Origin: Streptomyces sp. CA-210063
GTDB lineage: Bacteria; Actinomycetota; Actinomycetes; Streptomycetales; Streptomycetaceae
Assembly (NCBI RefSeq): GCF_024612015.1
Contig: NZ_CP102512.1
Span: 10,168,001 to 10,232,000, forward strand
Direction: 5' to 3'
Length of the DNA: 64,000 nucleotides
Position numbers and translations under genes: made by a program. Shown here piece after piece: positions 27,858-36,210 of this stretch. A model generated the notes under the pieces. It searched no databases. It saw nothing but the letters and a program-made list of their open reading frames with translations, and had not been told where the DNA came from. Positions within the stretch are counted from its first letter, which is position 1. Each line of letters begins with the position of its first letter.

Positions 27858-29372
27858 TCACCGTCGCCCGCTGAGACGCTGGTCGTCCCCTCGACCGACG
27901 TGTGTTTGGTGCTCCAGGAACAGGTCCCACAGTGCCCAGACCAGGGAGTCAAGCAGGTCCGGGGAGTCCTCGGCTTCGCCCATGCCCACGAACGTGGTCA
28001 TCTGCTCCTCCAGCTCCGCGAACACACGAGCACGGCCAACGTGGTTGATGCGTGTCTGCTCGTACAGCTGCGCCACCGGGGCGGCACGGGCGCGCTTTCC
28101 CCGGGTTGCGTGCACGATGTGCCACGGAACGGTCGGGTCTACCTGCTCGAGCAGAGCTGGCAGGTAGTCGCCTCCGTTGTTCGCCTCGATGACCACGCAG
28201 TCGGCTTCGTACTGGTGGTAGAGCGCGGCGGCGCGTCGCATCGCTGCGGTCGGGGTGTGGCGCTTCTGCTCGGCGTGCAGGACGTAGCCGCGGGGCCGGT
28301 TGTCCCCGTACGTCGTGGCGGGCGGGATGCCGCGGCCCGCGACGGTGAAGGCGGTCAGGGCAGCGTTCTCGTGGCTCTTGGTGGCGGGGGCGACGGCAAC
28401 AACGATCCGGTTGAGGTCGGGTATGTGCTGGCGGTCGAGGCGGAAGCCTTCGACTTCGAGCATCCAGCCCTGCCACAGGGCGCCTTCGACGTCTTCGAGG
28501 AGTTCGCCAGACAGTTCCTGGCGGCCGAGGCGGGTGCCGGCGTACTCGGCTTCGAGCTCGGCGCGAGCAGTGTCGGAGAGGTTCGCGGCGTTGTCGTCCA
28601 TGTGGCCGCGCACCATGACGATCTTCGGGCGCTCGGCCGCTTCGTCGCCAGTGGTCTCGGCCTCGCTCCACTGCTGTTCCTGCTCCCGTCCGCGCAGGAC
28701 CAGGCGCTTGATGTGCGGGAGGGGCTTGGGCGTGGTGGAGATGATCATCTGCGGTTGGCCGGCCTCGCGGAGGCAGAACCACAGCATGTCGTAGACATCC
28801 TGTGCGGTCTGGCGGGGCCAGGCTGCGTATTCGTCGAGCCAGGTCTTGTCGAAGGCCCAGCCGCGCAGGTTGTCGGGGGTCTCCGCGCCGAAGCCGCGGA
28901 TGATCGTGCCGTTGCGCAGCCGGAGCGCGGTCTCACCGAGGGAGGACGTGTATCGGCGGACCTCGCTTTCTGGGATGACGGAGCGTAGCCCGGACTTCGG
29001 GGACTCGAAGCAGATGTCGCGCACGAGCGTGGCGTTCTTGGCGACGACGGCGATCATCTGGCCGGGCTCGGTTGCCCACTGGCGTACCTGCTCGGCGGCG
29101 GTGCGGGTCTTGCCCCATCCGCGTCCGGTCAGCAGCAGCCAGGTCGTCCACAGCCAGTCCGGGGGCCGCTGGTTCGCGCGGGCGTGGTTGTGGCGCCATC
29201 CCTCGTGCGCCAGGCCGTCACAGTCGGGGCGAGGGCAGGCCCAGCGGCGTCGGGACTTCTCGTCCGCGGCTGCCAAGGCCGCGACTTCGGCGCGCATCTG
29301 GTCGAGGGTCATGGCGGACGGGTCGGGCAGTGCCTCAATCCGGCGCCGCAGGGCCCAGCCGCTGTCGGTCAC
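27858..29372 (-). CDS. Phage terminase large subunit (prophage remnant)
   Basis: A 504-residue terminase large subunit that packages phage DNA. The ATPase has Walker A TGRGWGKTRTAAE, Walker B WLDEYAAW and the coupling motif MIISTTPKP. The nuclease half shows VAVAPATKSHE, VVIEANNGGDYL and DSPDLLDSLVWAL, in the order of an RNase-H-like nuclease. The GTG start at 29372 overlaps the stop of the upstream gene by GTGA. The downstream genes expected in phages (portal, protease, capsid) are missing: 200 bp later comes the IS481 copy. Only a 22-codon frame ending RIDFDRL follows, with its GTG overlapping the terminase stop. The protein itself looks complete. Confidence 0.93.
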   Translation of the reverse strand: MTDSGWALRRRIEALPDPSAMTLDQMRAEVAALAAADEKSRRRWACPRPDCDGLAHEGWRHNHARANQRPPDWLWTTWLLLTGRGWGKTRTAAEQVRQWATEPGQMIAVVAKNATLVRDICFESPKSGLRSVIPESEVRRYTSSLGETALRLRNGTIIRGFGAETPDNLRGWAFDKTWLDEYAAWPRQTAQDVYDMLWFCLREAGQPQMIISTTPKPLPHIKRLVLRGREQEQQWSEAETTGDEAAERPKIVMVRGHMDDNAANLSDTARAELEAEYAGTRLGRQELSGELLEDVEGALWQGWMLEVEGFRLDRQHIPDLNRIVVAVAPATKSHENAALTAFTVAGRGIPPATTYGDNRPRGYVLHAEQKRHTPTAAMRRAAALYHQYEADCVVIEANNGGDYLPALLEQVDPTVPWHIVHATRGKRARAAPVAQLYEQTRINHVGRARVFAELEEQMTTFVGMGEAEDSPDLLDSLVWALWDLFLEHQTHVGRGDDQRLSGRR

Positions 29373-29707
29373 GTCGCCTCCTCCTGACCGATGCGGCGCT
29401 CCAGCTCTCGGCGCAGTTGCTGCATGCGGGCCTTGCGCTCCTCGTCGGTAAGGGCCTCCGCGTCCACCACGCCGCTGCCGTCGGTGGCCGCGTGTTCCAG
29501 GCCAACGAGGTCGTCGCCGACGGCTCGGCGTTCGATTTCGGCGGCGGTGGCGAAGTACCGCAGCAGATCGGAGGGGGTCAGCTCACGCGGGTCGAGGGTC
29601 TGCAGGCGGGCGACGGCCTTGCCGAGAAATGCTTGCGCGAGCTTGGCGTGGCGGCGGGCTGCCTCTTTCCGGGCCTGGCGCTGCTCGGCGGCCGAGGACC
29701 GTGCCGA
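29369..29707 (-). CDS. Probable phage small-terminase-like protein (5' end uncertain)
   Basis: The frame overlapping the large-subunit start by GTGA reads, toward its end, ARRHAKLAQAFLGKAVARLQ, TPSDLLRYFATAAEIERRAV and TDEERKARMQQLRRELERRI. It is a charged, helical, Ala/Arg-rich protein of the kind encoded just before actinophage large terminases. No good start codon is visible, and the sequence becomes uncharacteristic beyond about 29700, where a TetR fragment begins on the other strand. It is probably 5'-truncated. Confidence 0.6.
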   Translation of the reverse strand, partial: SARSSAAEQRQARKEAARRHAKLAQAFLGKAVARLQTLDPRELTPSDLLRYFATAAEIERRAVGDDLVGLEHAATDGSGVVDAEALTDEERKARMQQLRRELERRIGQEEAT

Positions 29708-29715
29708 GGCCGAAC

Positions 29716-29868
29716 GGTGGGGCGAGCGATCCCGACCTGCTCGCCCGGCAGTCGACCCTGGTCTTCGACGGCGCCAGTGCCCGCCCGGGGATCGGCGGCG
29801 CCGACAACCTGACCGGGCTCATCGCACCCACTGTGGCCGCCCTGCTCGATGCGGCAGGCATGCGCTGT
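29716..29868 (+). pseudogene. TetR-family C-terminal remnant
   Basis: The frame DPDLLARQSTLVFDGASARP, GADNLTGLIAPTVAALLDAA matches the end of TetR-family ligand-binding domains (the usual pattern is LARQL-LL-DGA ... A-AA---L-DAA). The DNA-binding half is missing. It abuts the phage fragment. Confidence 0.6.
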
Positions 29869-29955
29869 CGCACCGCCGTCTTCGAGCAGGCCCGGCGACC
29901 GAAGCGCTCTTCCGGGTTGATGCCCGTCTCCGGCAGCCGGGCAGCGCCCACGGCT

Positions 29956-30171
29956 TCACGCCCCTGCTTCCCGGCCATCGGAGGAAAGCCCGATGGCCGT
30001 AAGAGTGTTGCCGAGCAGGCTGCAGGCGAAGAAACGTGTGGTCTCGTGGACGTCGGCACCCAGCGATAGATGCACGATTTCCCACAGTCTCATCCAGCCG
30101 GCTCGGACCAGCTCGCTCGTGTGTTCATCGCCCTCTGCCTTAGCCGCCGCGACGACGGCGTATCCCTGGCA
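29956..30171 (-). pseudogene. Second TetR-family C-terminal remnant
   Basis: Minus-strand reading gives GYAVVAAAKAEGDEHTSELV, MRLWEIVHLSLGADVHETTR and FFACSLLGNTLTAIGLSSDG before a stop at 29956. This is typical of the last two helices of TetR regulators of the MpaB-neighbour type. The helix-turn-helix is absent. It is divergent from the MpaB-like oxygenase gene, whose repressor it may once have encoded. Confidence 0.6.
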
Positions 30172-30223
30172 TCAGTGCAGGTCAGGCACGTTGGCTGGTG
30201 CCAACTGACGATCCTGGTCACAC
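30167..30223. repeat. 57-nt interspersed repeat, copy 2
   Basis: This matches 13742-13798 in order and length, from TGGCATCAGTGCAGGTCA to CGATCCTGGTCACAC. This copy also contains the inverted repeat GTTGGC-TGGT-GCCAAC (30190-30205). It lies directly in front of the oxygenase gene and may include its promoter or operator. Confidence 0.6.
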
Positions 30224-30230
30224 TGGCGGT

Positions 30231-31112
30231 GTGGATGCCCCCAGTGACCCCGTCATAGGCGACCCCGTCATAGGCGACCCCGGCCTGTTCGGACCGGCCT
30301 CCGTGACGTGGCAGGCCCATGGCGACCCCATGATGTGGATCGCCGGGATCCGCGCGCTCTACCTCCAGGCCCTGCACCCACGAGCGGTGCGCGGCGTCAT
30401 GCAGAACTCCGACTTCCGCAAGGACGCCTGGGGCCGGCTGATGCGGACGGCGAACTTCGTGGGCACGACGACGTACGGCACCACGGAGGCCGCCGAGAAG
30501 GCGGGCGCCCGCGTCCGCAGGATCCACCGCATGCTCTCGGCGGTCGACCCGGACACGGGGGAGCGGTACGGCGTCGACGAACCCGAACTGCTGCTGTGGG
30601 TGCACTGCGCCGAGATCGACTCCTATCTGCATGTCCTGCGCCGCTCCGGCTACCCGCTCACCGAGACCGCCGCCGACCGTTACGTCGGCGAACACCGGGT
30701 CAGCGCCCGCCTCGTGGGCCTCGACCCGGCCGACGTGCCAGGAGATCAGGCGGAGTTGGCAGCGTACTTCGAGAAGGTGCGGCCCGAGCTGTCCGCCGGG
30801 CCCGAGGCACGGGAGGTGGACGACTTCCTGCGCCGGCCGCCCACCCACCCGTTGCTCGTACCGGCACGCGAGGCACTGTGGCGGCGCGTGGCGAACCTGG
30901 CGTACGCCTCCTTGCCGCCGTACGCCCACGAGTTGTACGGCAGACCGGGCCCCGCACCGGCCGTGGTCACCCGCCGCCTACGGCTCACCGGCACCCTCCT
31001 GCGCTGTGTTCCCGCACGTCTGCGCTGGCAACTCCCGCCCAAACACATCCTGCGCGCCATGTCACGGCTCGGCCCCGGCTCCCGCCCGGCACCGTACAAA
31101 GTCGGCAGATAG
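30231..31112 (+). CDS. MpaB-like oxygenase (DUF2236)
   Basis: A 293-residue member of the MpaB/latex-clearing-protein (DUF2236) family, haem-dependent oxygenases of mostly unknown substrate. Signature regions are MMWIAGIRALYLQALHPRAV, DFRKDAWGRLMRTANFVGTT, ELLLWVHCAEIDSYLHVLRR and the C-terminal PPYAHELYGRPGPA. The start is uncertain: GTG at 30231 is used, GTG at 30198 is possible, and neither has a strong ribosome-binding site. A 15-nt direct repeat (30246-30275) duplicates the peptide DPVIG near the N-terminus. The gene is divergent from a TetR remnant. Confidence 0.88.
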   Translation: MDAPSDPVIGDPVIGDPGLFGPASVTWQAHGDPMMWIAGIRALYLQALHPRAVRGVMQNSDFRKDAWGRLMRTANFVGTTTYGTTEAAEKAGARVRRIHRMLSAVDPDTGERYGVDEPELLLWVHCAEIDSYLHVLRRSGYPLTETAADRYVGEHRVSARLVGLDPADVPGDQAELAAYFEKVRPELSAGPEAREVDDFLRRPPTHPLLVPAREALWRRVANLAYASLPPYAHELYGRPGPAPAVVTRRLRLTGTLLRCVPARLRWQLPPKHILRAMSRLGPGSRPAPYKVGR

Positions 31113-31175
31113 GTCGCCATACTGGACGGGCCAGGGGAGGGCGGGTCCGTACGGATACGGGGGCGATCGTTGGCG

Positions 31176-33464
31176 ATGGCGGACACCAGGCTGATCCAGG
31201 GCCGGTACCGGCTGCTCGATCTGATCGGGCGCGGGGGGATGGGCGAGGTCTGGCGCGCGAGAGACGAGTCGCTGGGCCGGCAGGTCGCGGTCAAGTGCCT
31301 GAAGCCCATCAACACCCAGCCCGACCAGTCCTTCACCCGAGTCCTGCGGGAACGCTTCCGGCGGGAGGCGCGCGTCGCGGCAGGCCTCCAGCACCGGGGG
31401 GTGACCGTCGTGCACGACTTCGGCGAGTCCGACGGGGTGCTGTTCCTCGTCATGGAGTTATTGGAGGGCCGCAACCTCAGCCAACTCCTGGAGGACAACA
31501 AACACCATCCGCTGCCCGTCCCCGCCGTCGTCGAGATCGCCGAGCAGGTGGCCGCCGCCCTCGCCTACACCCATCAGCAGGGCATCGTGCACCGCGACCT
31601 GAAGCCCGCGAACATCATGCTGCTCACCGACGGCACGGTGAAGATCTGCGACTTCGGCATAGCGCGCCTCGGCCGCGACGTCACCTTCACCTCCCGGCTC
31701 ACCGGCACCGGCATCGCGATGGGCACCCCGCACTACATGTCGCCGGAACAGATCAGCGGCGACCAGGTCGACCAGCGCAGCGACCTGTACTCGTTCGGCT
31801 GCGTGCTCTACGAGATCGCCACCGGCGTACCGCCGTTCGACCTCGACGACGCCTGGGCGGTCCTCATGGGCCACCGCGACACCGCGCCCCGACCGCCGCG
31901 CAGTCACCGCGACGAGGTGCCCGAGTACCTCGACCGGATCATCCTGGACCTGCTGGCCAAGGAACCCGCCGAACGACCGCACGACGCCCGCGAGTTGGGC
32001 CGCAGGATCGGCGAAGGGCGGAGGACCACCGCCCCGACACCGGCCCCCATCCATGTGCCGACCGTCGTCTCTCCCCCCGTGGCACCCCAAGCCGCTCCCA
32101 GTGCGCCCAGGCCCCGGACACGCCCCGAGCAGCCACCCTCGCGCGAACCCCGGCTGCCCTCCTGGACCCGTGGCATGACCACCGGCCACAAGGCCACCGG
32201 AACCGGACTGGGCCTCACCCCGCCGGACGCCTCCGCCGGGCTCACCGGGGAGTGGATCGCCCGCCCCGCGGCCGGCCGTGTCGAGGAACCCGTACGTCCC
32301 GAACGGCCCACCCCGTCACCGGAGTTGCTCACGACCCTCGCCGGGCGGCACAACGCGGGCCTGAGCCTGGGCCGGCTCGGCCGCTGGACGGAGGCCGGCG
32401 AGGTGCACCGCGCGGTCGCCGCCGAACGCGAGCACGCCCTCGGACCCGACCACCCCGACACCCTGGCCAGCCGCTACGAGGTCGGCTTCACCCTCAGCCG
32501 CACCGGCCGCCCCGCCGACGCGCTGCGCGAATTCGCCCACGTCGCCCGCGTCCGAGAGCACCTGCTCGGCACCGAGCACGCCGACACCCTCGCCGCCCGG
32601 CAGGAAATGGCCTACGTGCTCGGTCAGTTGGGCCGCCACTTCGAGGCCCACCAGGCGTACATGTCGGTCCTCGCCGCCCGCGAACGCATCGCGGGACCCG
32701 AGCATCCCGACACCCTGCGCTGCCGCCACAACCTCGCCTTCAACCTCAGCAGGCTCGGCCGCCTGGAGGACTCGTACCGCATGGCGAGCGAAGTCGCCGA
32801 GGCCCGGGCGCGCGTGCTCGGCGCGAACCACCCCGACACCCTCGTCACGCGCTACGAAGTCGCGTACGCCCTGGGCCAGTTGGGCCGCTGGCCGGAGGCG
32901 CTGCAGACATACCAGGAGGTAGCGGAGTCCCGCGCGCAGGCCCTCGGCCCCGACCACCCCGACACCCTCGCCGCCCGCTACGAGGTCGGCATCAGCCTCG
33001 GCCGGCTCGGCCGCTCCACCGACGCGCTGACCCTCTACCGGGCCCTGGTCGAGGACCGCACCCGCGTCTGTGGCCCCGCCCACACCGAGACCCTCCGCGC
33101 CCGCCACGGCCTCGGCGTCAACCTGGGCCGGCTCAGCCGCTGGGAGGAGGCCCTCGCCGAGTCCCGCGACGTGTGCGCCCTGCGCGAGCGCGTCCTCGGC
33201 CCGGACCACCCCGACACCCTCGTCAGCCGCCGCGAGGTCGCCGTCGGCCTCGGCTGGCTCGGCCGCTGGGCCGACGCCCTCACCGAGTACCGCCTCGTGG
33301 CCGACGCCCGCGAACGCGTCCTCGGCGCCGACCACCCGGACGCCCTGGCCAGCCGCAACGACGAGGCACACTGCCTGGAACAGCTCGGCCGCGGCCAGGA
33401 GGCGGTGGAGCTCTACCGCAGAGTGGCGGCGTTACGGCAACAGCGGGCGACCGGCGGCCACTGA
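31176..33464 (+). CDS. Ser/Thr protein kinase with C-terminal TPR array
   Basis: A 762-residue cytoplasmic kinase. The N-terminal Hanks-type kinase domain (about 9-280) has GRGGMGEV (18-25), the ATP-binding Lys in VAVKCL (about 40), HRDLKPAN (139-146) and DFGIARL (159-165). A Pro-rich linker of about 100 residues follows. Then come nine 42-residue repeats from about residue 385 to the end, each with the phrase HPDTL--R-EVA--LG-LGR--EAL, the pattern of tandem TPR_10-type repeats. There is no membrane helix or PASTA domain, unlike PknB. The repeats probably bind partner proteins, and no substrate gene is adjacent. ATG at 31176 is preferred over TTG at 31170. Confidence 0.95.
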   Translation: MADTRLIQGRYRLLDLIGRGGMGEVWRARDESLGRQVAVKCLKPINTQPDQSFTRVLRERFRREARVAAGLQHRGVTVVHDFGESDGVLFLVMELLEGRNLSQLLEDNKHHPLPVPAVVEIAEQVAAALAYTHQQGIVHRDLKPANIMLLTDGTVKICDFGIARLGRDVTFTSRLTGTGIAMGTPHYMSPEQISGDQVDQRSDLYSFGCVLYEIATGVPPFDLDDAWAVLMGHRDTAPRPPRSHRDEVPEYLDRIILDLLAKEPAERPHDARELGRRIGEGRRTTAPTPAPIHVPTVVSPPVAPQAAPSAPRPRTRPEQPPSREPRLPSWTRGMTTGHKATGTGLGLTPPDASAGLTGEWIARPAAGRVEEPVRPERPTPSPELLTTLAGRHNAGLSLGRLGRWTEAGEVHRAVAAEREHALGPDHPDTLASRYEVGFTLSRTGRPADALREFAHVARVREHLLGTEHADTLAARQEMAYVLGQLGRHFEAHQAYMSVLAARERIAGPEHPDTLRCRHNLAFNLSRLGRLEDSYRMASEVAEARARVLGANHPDTLVTRYEVAYALGQLGRWPEALQTYQEVAESRAQALGPDHPDTLAARYEVGISLGRLGRSTDALTLYRALVEDRTRVCGPAHTETLRARHGLGVNLGRLSRWEEALAESRDVCALRERVLGPDHPDTLVSRREVAVGLGWLGRWADALTEYRLVADARERVLGADHPDALASRNDEAHCLEQLGRGQEAVELYRRVAALRQQRATGGH

Positions 33465-33717
33465 GCCGACGATCGGCAATCCCGCGCGGGCGACCGGCGG
33501 CCGACGGCAGGTGACCGGCGGCCGGCGATCGGCGCGAGCGGCCGACAGCAGGCGGCAGGCGGCCGACCTCGGTCGACCGACGCTCGGCGCCTGACGGACG
33601 GCGCTCCCCGAGGCCGGCCGGCTGGAGATGCCGAGCCCCGGCCGCGCCGCCCGGCCGCGTTGATCCACCTGACACACACCCCTGGCCGACCTCGATCATC
33701 GCGTGTTACGAAGAGCC
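33465..33717. other. Intergenic, GC-rich low-complexity
   Basis: The stretch contains degenerate GACCGGCGGCC-like repeats but no gene or clear terminator. The right end carries the promoter of the flavoenzyme gene. Confidence 0.4.
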
Positions 33718-35337
33718 ATGCCTGCCACCCCCGCACCCGCCACACAGCCCGGACGCCCGACCCGCCCCCGACCGCGCGACTCGTACGACGCCGTGATCGT
33801 CGGCGGCGGCCACAACGGCCTGGTCGCCGCCGCCTACCTCGCCCGCGCCGGGCGCTCCGTGCTCGTGCTGGAACGGCTGGACCACACCGGCGGCGCCGCC
33901 GTGTCCACCCGGCCCTTCACCGGGGTCGACGCCCGGCTGTCCCGGTACTCCTACCTGGTCAGCCTGCTGCCGAAGAAGGTCGTGCGGGATCTCGACCTCG
34001 ACTTCCGTGTCCGTGGCCGCACGATCTCCTCGTACACACCGGTCGAACGCGACGGTCAGCCCACCGGACTCCTCGTCGGCGGCGGCGAACGCCGTACCCG
34101 TGAAGCGTTCGCACGGCTGACCGGTTCGGGCCGCGAGTACGAGGCCTGGCAGCGCTTCTACGGGATGACGGGCCGTGTCGCCGAACGGGTGTTCCCGACG
34201 CTCATCGAGCCCCTGCCCACCCGGGACGAACTGCGCCACCGGATCGACGACGAGGAGGCGTGGCGGATCCTCTTCGAGGAACCGATCGGCGCGGCCGTCG
34301 AGTCGACGTTCACCGACGACCTCGTCCGAGGTGTCGTCCTCACCGACGCGCTCATCGGTACCTTCGCGGACGCCCACGACCCCTCCCTCCGCCAGAACCG
34401 CTGCTTCCTCTACCACGTGATCGGCGGTGGCACGGGCGCCTGGGACGTGCCCGTCGGCGGCATGGGAGCCCTCACCGACGCACTGGCCACGGCCGCGCGC
34501 GCGGCCGGCGCCGTGATCGCCACGGGGCACGAGGCACGGCGGATCGCGACGGACGGACGCTCCGCCGAGATCACCTACCGGACGGCCGACACGGAAGGCA
34601 CCGTCGCCGCACGGCACGTACTCGTGAACGCCTCACCGCGGGAACTGGCCGCCCTGACCGGCGACGACCCGCCCGACCCCGCCGAGGGCGCGCAGCTCAA
34701 GGTGAACATGCTGCTCAAGCGGCTCCCGAGGCTCCGCGACGAGTCCGTCGACCCACGCGAGGCCTTCTCCGGGACCTTCCACATCGCCGAGGGATACGGC
34801 CAACTGGCCGCCGCCTACGCACAGGCCGCGTCCGGCGCGCTGCCCGAGGCGCCGCCCTCCGAGATCTACTGCCACTCCCTCACCGACCCGACCATCCTCG
34901 GCCCGGACCTGGTCGACCAGGGCTACCAGACGCTCACCCTGTTCGGCCTGCACACGCCCGCGCGGCTGTTCGAGGCCGACAACGACGCCGTACGCGAGGA
35001 ACTCCTCAAGTCGACCCTCGCCCAGCTGGACACCCACCTCGCCGAGCCTCTCGCCGACTGCCTGGCCATCGACGCCGACGGCCGCCCCTGCATCGAGGCC
35101 AGGACCCCCCTCGACCTCGAACGCGACCTCGGCCTCCCCGGCGGCAACATCTTCCACGGCGACCTGGCCTGGCCGCACGCCCAGGAAGGCGTCGGCCGTT
35201 GGGGCGTCGAGACCCGCCACGCCAACGTCCTCCTCTGCGGCGCGGGCGCGGTGCGCGGCGGCGGGGTGAGCGGAGTCCCCGGGCACAACGCGGCGATGGC
35301 GGTCCTGGAGGAGTACGGGATCGGCGCGCTGTCGTAG
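33718..35337 (+). CDS. Phytoene-desaturase-like FAD-dependent oxidoreductase
   Basis: A 539-residue flavoprotein of the carotenoid-desaturase/amine-oxidase superfamily. The FAD-binding motif GGGHNGLVAAAYLARAG is near residue 30 and is followed by LERLDHTGGAAVSTRPFTG. The C-terminal FAD block is WGVETRHANVLLCGAGAVRG with VPGHNAAMAVLEEYG. It resembles the COG1233 group of uncharacterised enzymes rather than a CrtI in a pigment cluster, and no carotenoid genes are nearby. The ATG at 33718 has GAAGAG upstream. Its stop is immediately adjacent to that of the convergent serine hydrolase. Confidence 0.92.
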   Translation: MPATPAPATQPGRPTRPRPRDSYDAVIVGGGHNGLVAAAYLARAGRSVLVLERLDHTGGAAVSTRPFTGVDARLSRYSYLVSLLPKKVVRDLDLDFRVRGRTISSYTPVERDGQPTGLLVGGGERRTREAFARLTGSGREYEAWQRFYGMTGRVAERVFPTLIEPLPTRDELRHRIDDEEAWRILFEEPIGAAVESTFTDDLVRGVVLTDALIGTFADAHDPSLRQNRCFLYHVIGGGTGAWDVPVGGMGALTDALATAARAAGAVIATGHEARRIATDGRSAEITYRTADTEGTVAARHVLVNASPRELAALTGDDPPDPAEGAQLKVNMLLKRLPRLRDESVDPREAFSGTFHIAEGYGQLAAAYAQAASGALPEAPPSEIYCHSLTDPTILGPDLVDQGYQTLTLFGLHTPARLFEADNDAVREELLKSTLAQLDTHLAEPLADCLAIDADGRPCIEARTPLDLERDLGLPGGNIFHGDLAWPHAQEGVGRWGVETRHANVLLCGAGAVRGGGVSGVPGHNAAMAVLEEYGIGALS

Positions 35338-36006
35338 TCAGTGCCCCTTCAGCGGCGCCTCGTTCCAGATGAGCGCGAGCTTCCCCTCGTACGTGGGCTC
35401 CTTGTAGAGCGGGATCCAGGCACGGAACCCCGAGGTGTGCGTGAGGAGTTGGCGCACGGTGATGTCCTGCTTGCCCGCCGCGCCGAACTCCGGCAGATAC
35501 GAGGCGACCTTCCCCTCCAGCTCCAGCGCACCCCGCTCGATCTGCTGCACCGCGAGGATCGACGTGAACAGCTTCGACACCGAGGCGAGATCGAAGACGG
35601 TGTCCTCGGCCATCGGAATCCGCTGACCCGCCGGGAACTCCACCCCCGTGTCCGTCTCCTCGTCATACGCCGAGTACCGCACCGCCATCCCGATCGGCCG
35701 ATGCAACGCGACCGTCCCACCCCGCCCGGCAAGCAGCACGGCCCCCGCGTACCACGGGTGCTCGGGTGAGGGCCCGAGAAACGCCTCGGCATCGGCGACG
35801 AGGCGGTCGAGGTGTTCGGGGATGAGCCCGGCCCGCTCGGGGGAACCGCGCCGGAGGGTCGGGTGGTCACCGCCGGTGGAGGACGCGGCGGCCGGCCCGC
35901 TGGGGAAGGGCAGGACGGCAAGACCGCCACCGACCGCCAACACCCGTCTGCCAAGCTGCCGACGACTCATCCCGGCCGGGGAATCCTTCGCACCTTCGGT
36001 CACGGA
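35338..36006 (-). CDS. Beta-lactamase-family serine hydrolase, C-terminally truncated
   Basis: A 222-residue frame encodes only the first half of a class-C-like serine hydrolase. A twin-arginine signal (SRRQLGRRVLAVGGGLAVLP) is followed by a domain with the SVSKLF motif (SxxK nucleophile) and the RQLLTHTSGFRAW block. The Tyr-x-Asn motif and the C-terminal HxG/KTG region, normally another 200 residues, are absent. The chain ends NEAPLKGH exactly where the convergent flavoenzyme gene stops. The usual continuation would be PPGT-YLYSD. A deletion at this junction has probably removed the 3' half, so the product is likely inactive. GTG at 36006 has GGAGG seven bases upstream. Confidence 0.85.
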   Translation of the reverse strand, partial: SVTEGAKDSPAGMSRRQLGRRVLAVGGGLAVLPFPSGPAAASSTGGDHPTLRRGSPERAGLIPEHLDRLVADAEAFLGPSPEHPWYAGAVLLAGRGGTVALHRPIGMAVRYSAYDEETDTGVEFPAGQRIPMAEDTVFDLASVSKLFTSILAVQQIERGALELEGKVASYLPEFGAAGKQDITVRQLLTHTSGFRAWIPLYKEPTYEGKLALIWNEAPLKGH

Positions 36007-36055
36007 GACACCTCCACCTCGTGCCACTGGTGACCCAAGTCAAGCATCCGCTACC

Positions 36056-36104
36056 CAGGGGCGCGGGGAACCGCGCGACCAGCCACATGAAACCCGCAGC
36101 CGCC
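36056..36104 (-). repeat. Interspersed intergenic palindrome-containing repeat, copy 1
   Basis: AGGGGCGCGGGGAACCGCGCGACCAGCCAC followed by CCCGCAGCCG is the reverse complement of the block at 47600-47648. This type of sequence is common between Streptomyces genes. Confidence 0.7.
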
Positions 36105-36150
36105 AACCAGCCGATCAGCCCTCCCCGTTGGGCGATCGACCTCAACGAAA

Positions 36151-36167
36151 TCTGACGGAGCATCAGA
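36151..36167. promoter_or_regulatory. 17-bp operator-like palindrome TCTGACG-GAG-CATCAGA
   Basis: Arms TCTGA and TCAGA are arranged in a 17-bp near-palindrome 44 bp before the nitronate monooxygenase start. The surrounding AAATCTGAC...TCAGAAAA-CCCTT is shared with the palindrome at 46675-46691. Confidence 0.65.
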
Positions 36168-36210
36168 AAATCCCTTCCCTCGTCCGGAGGACTGAGGCAT
36201 TCTGCGCACC

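Noticed and set aside
30308..33514. Plus-strand frame of 1068 codons across the oxygenase and kinase genes
   Set aside because: It is an Arg/Pro-rich shadow of the true kinase frame with no domain.
33465..33600. Repeated GACCGGCGGCC-like strings
   Set aside because: They are degenerate and probably low-complexity GC sequence; no defined repeat unit or structure.
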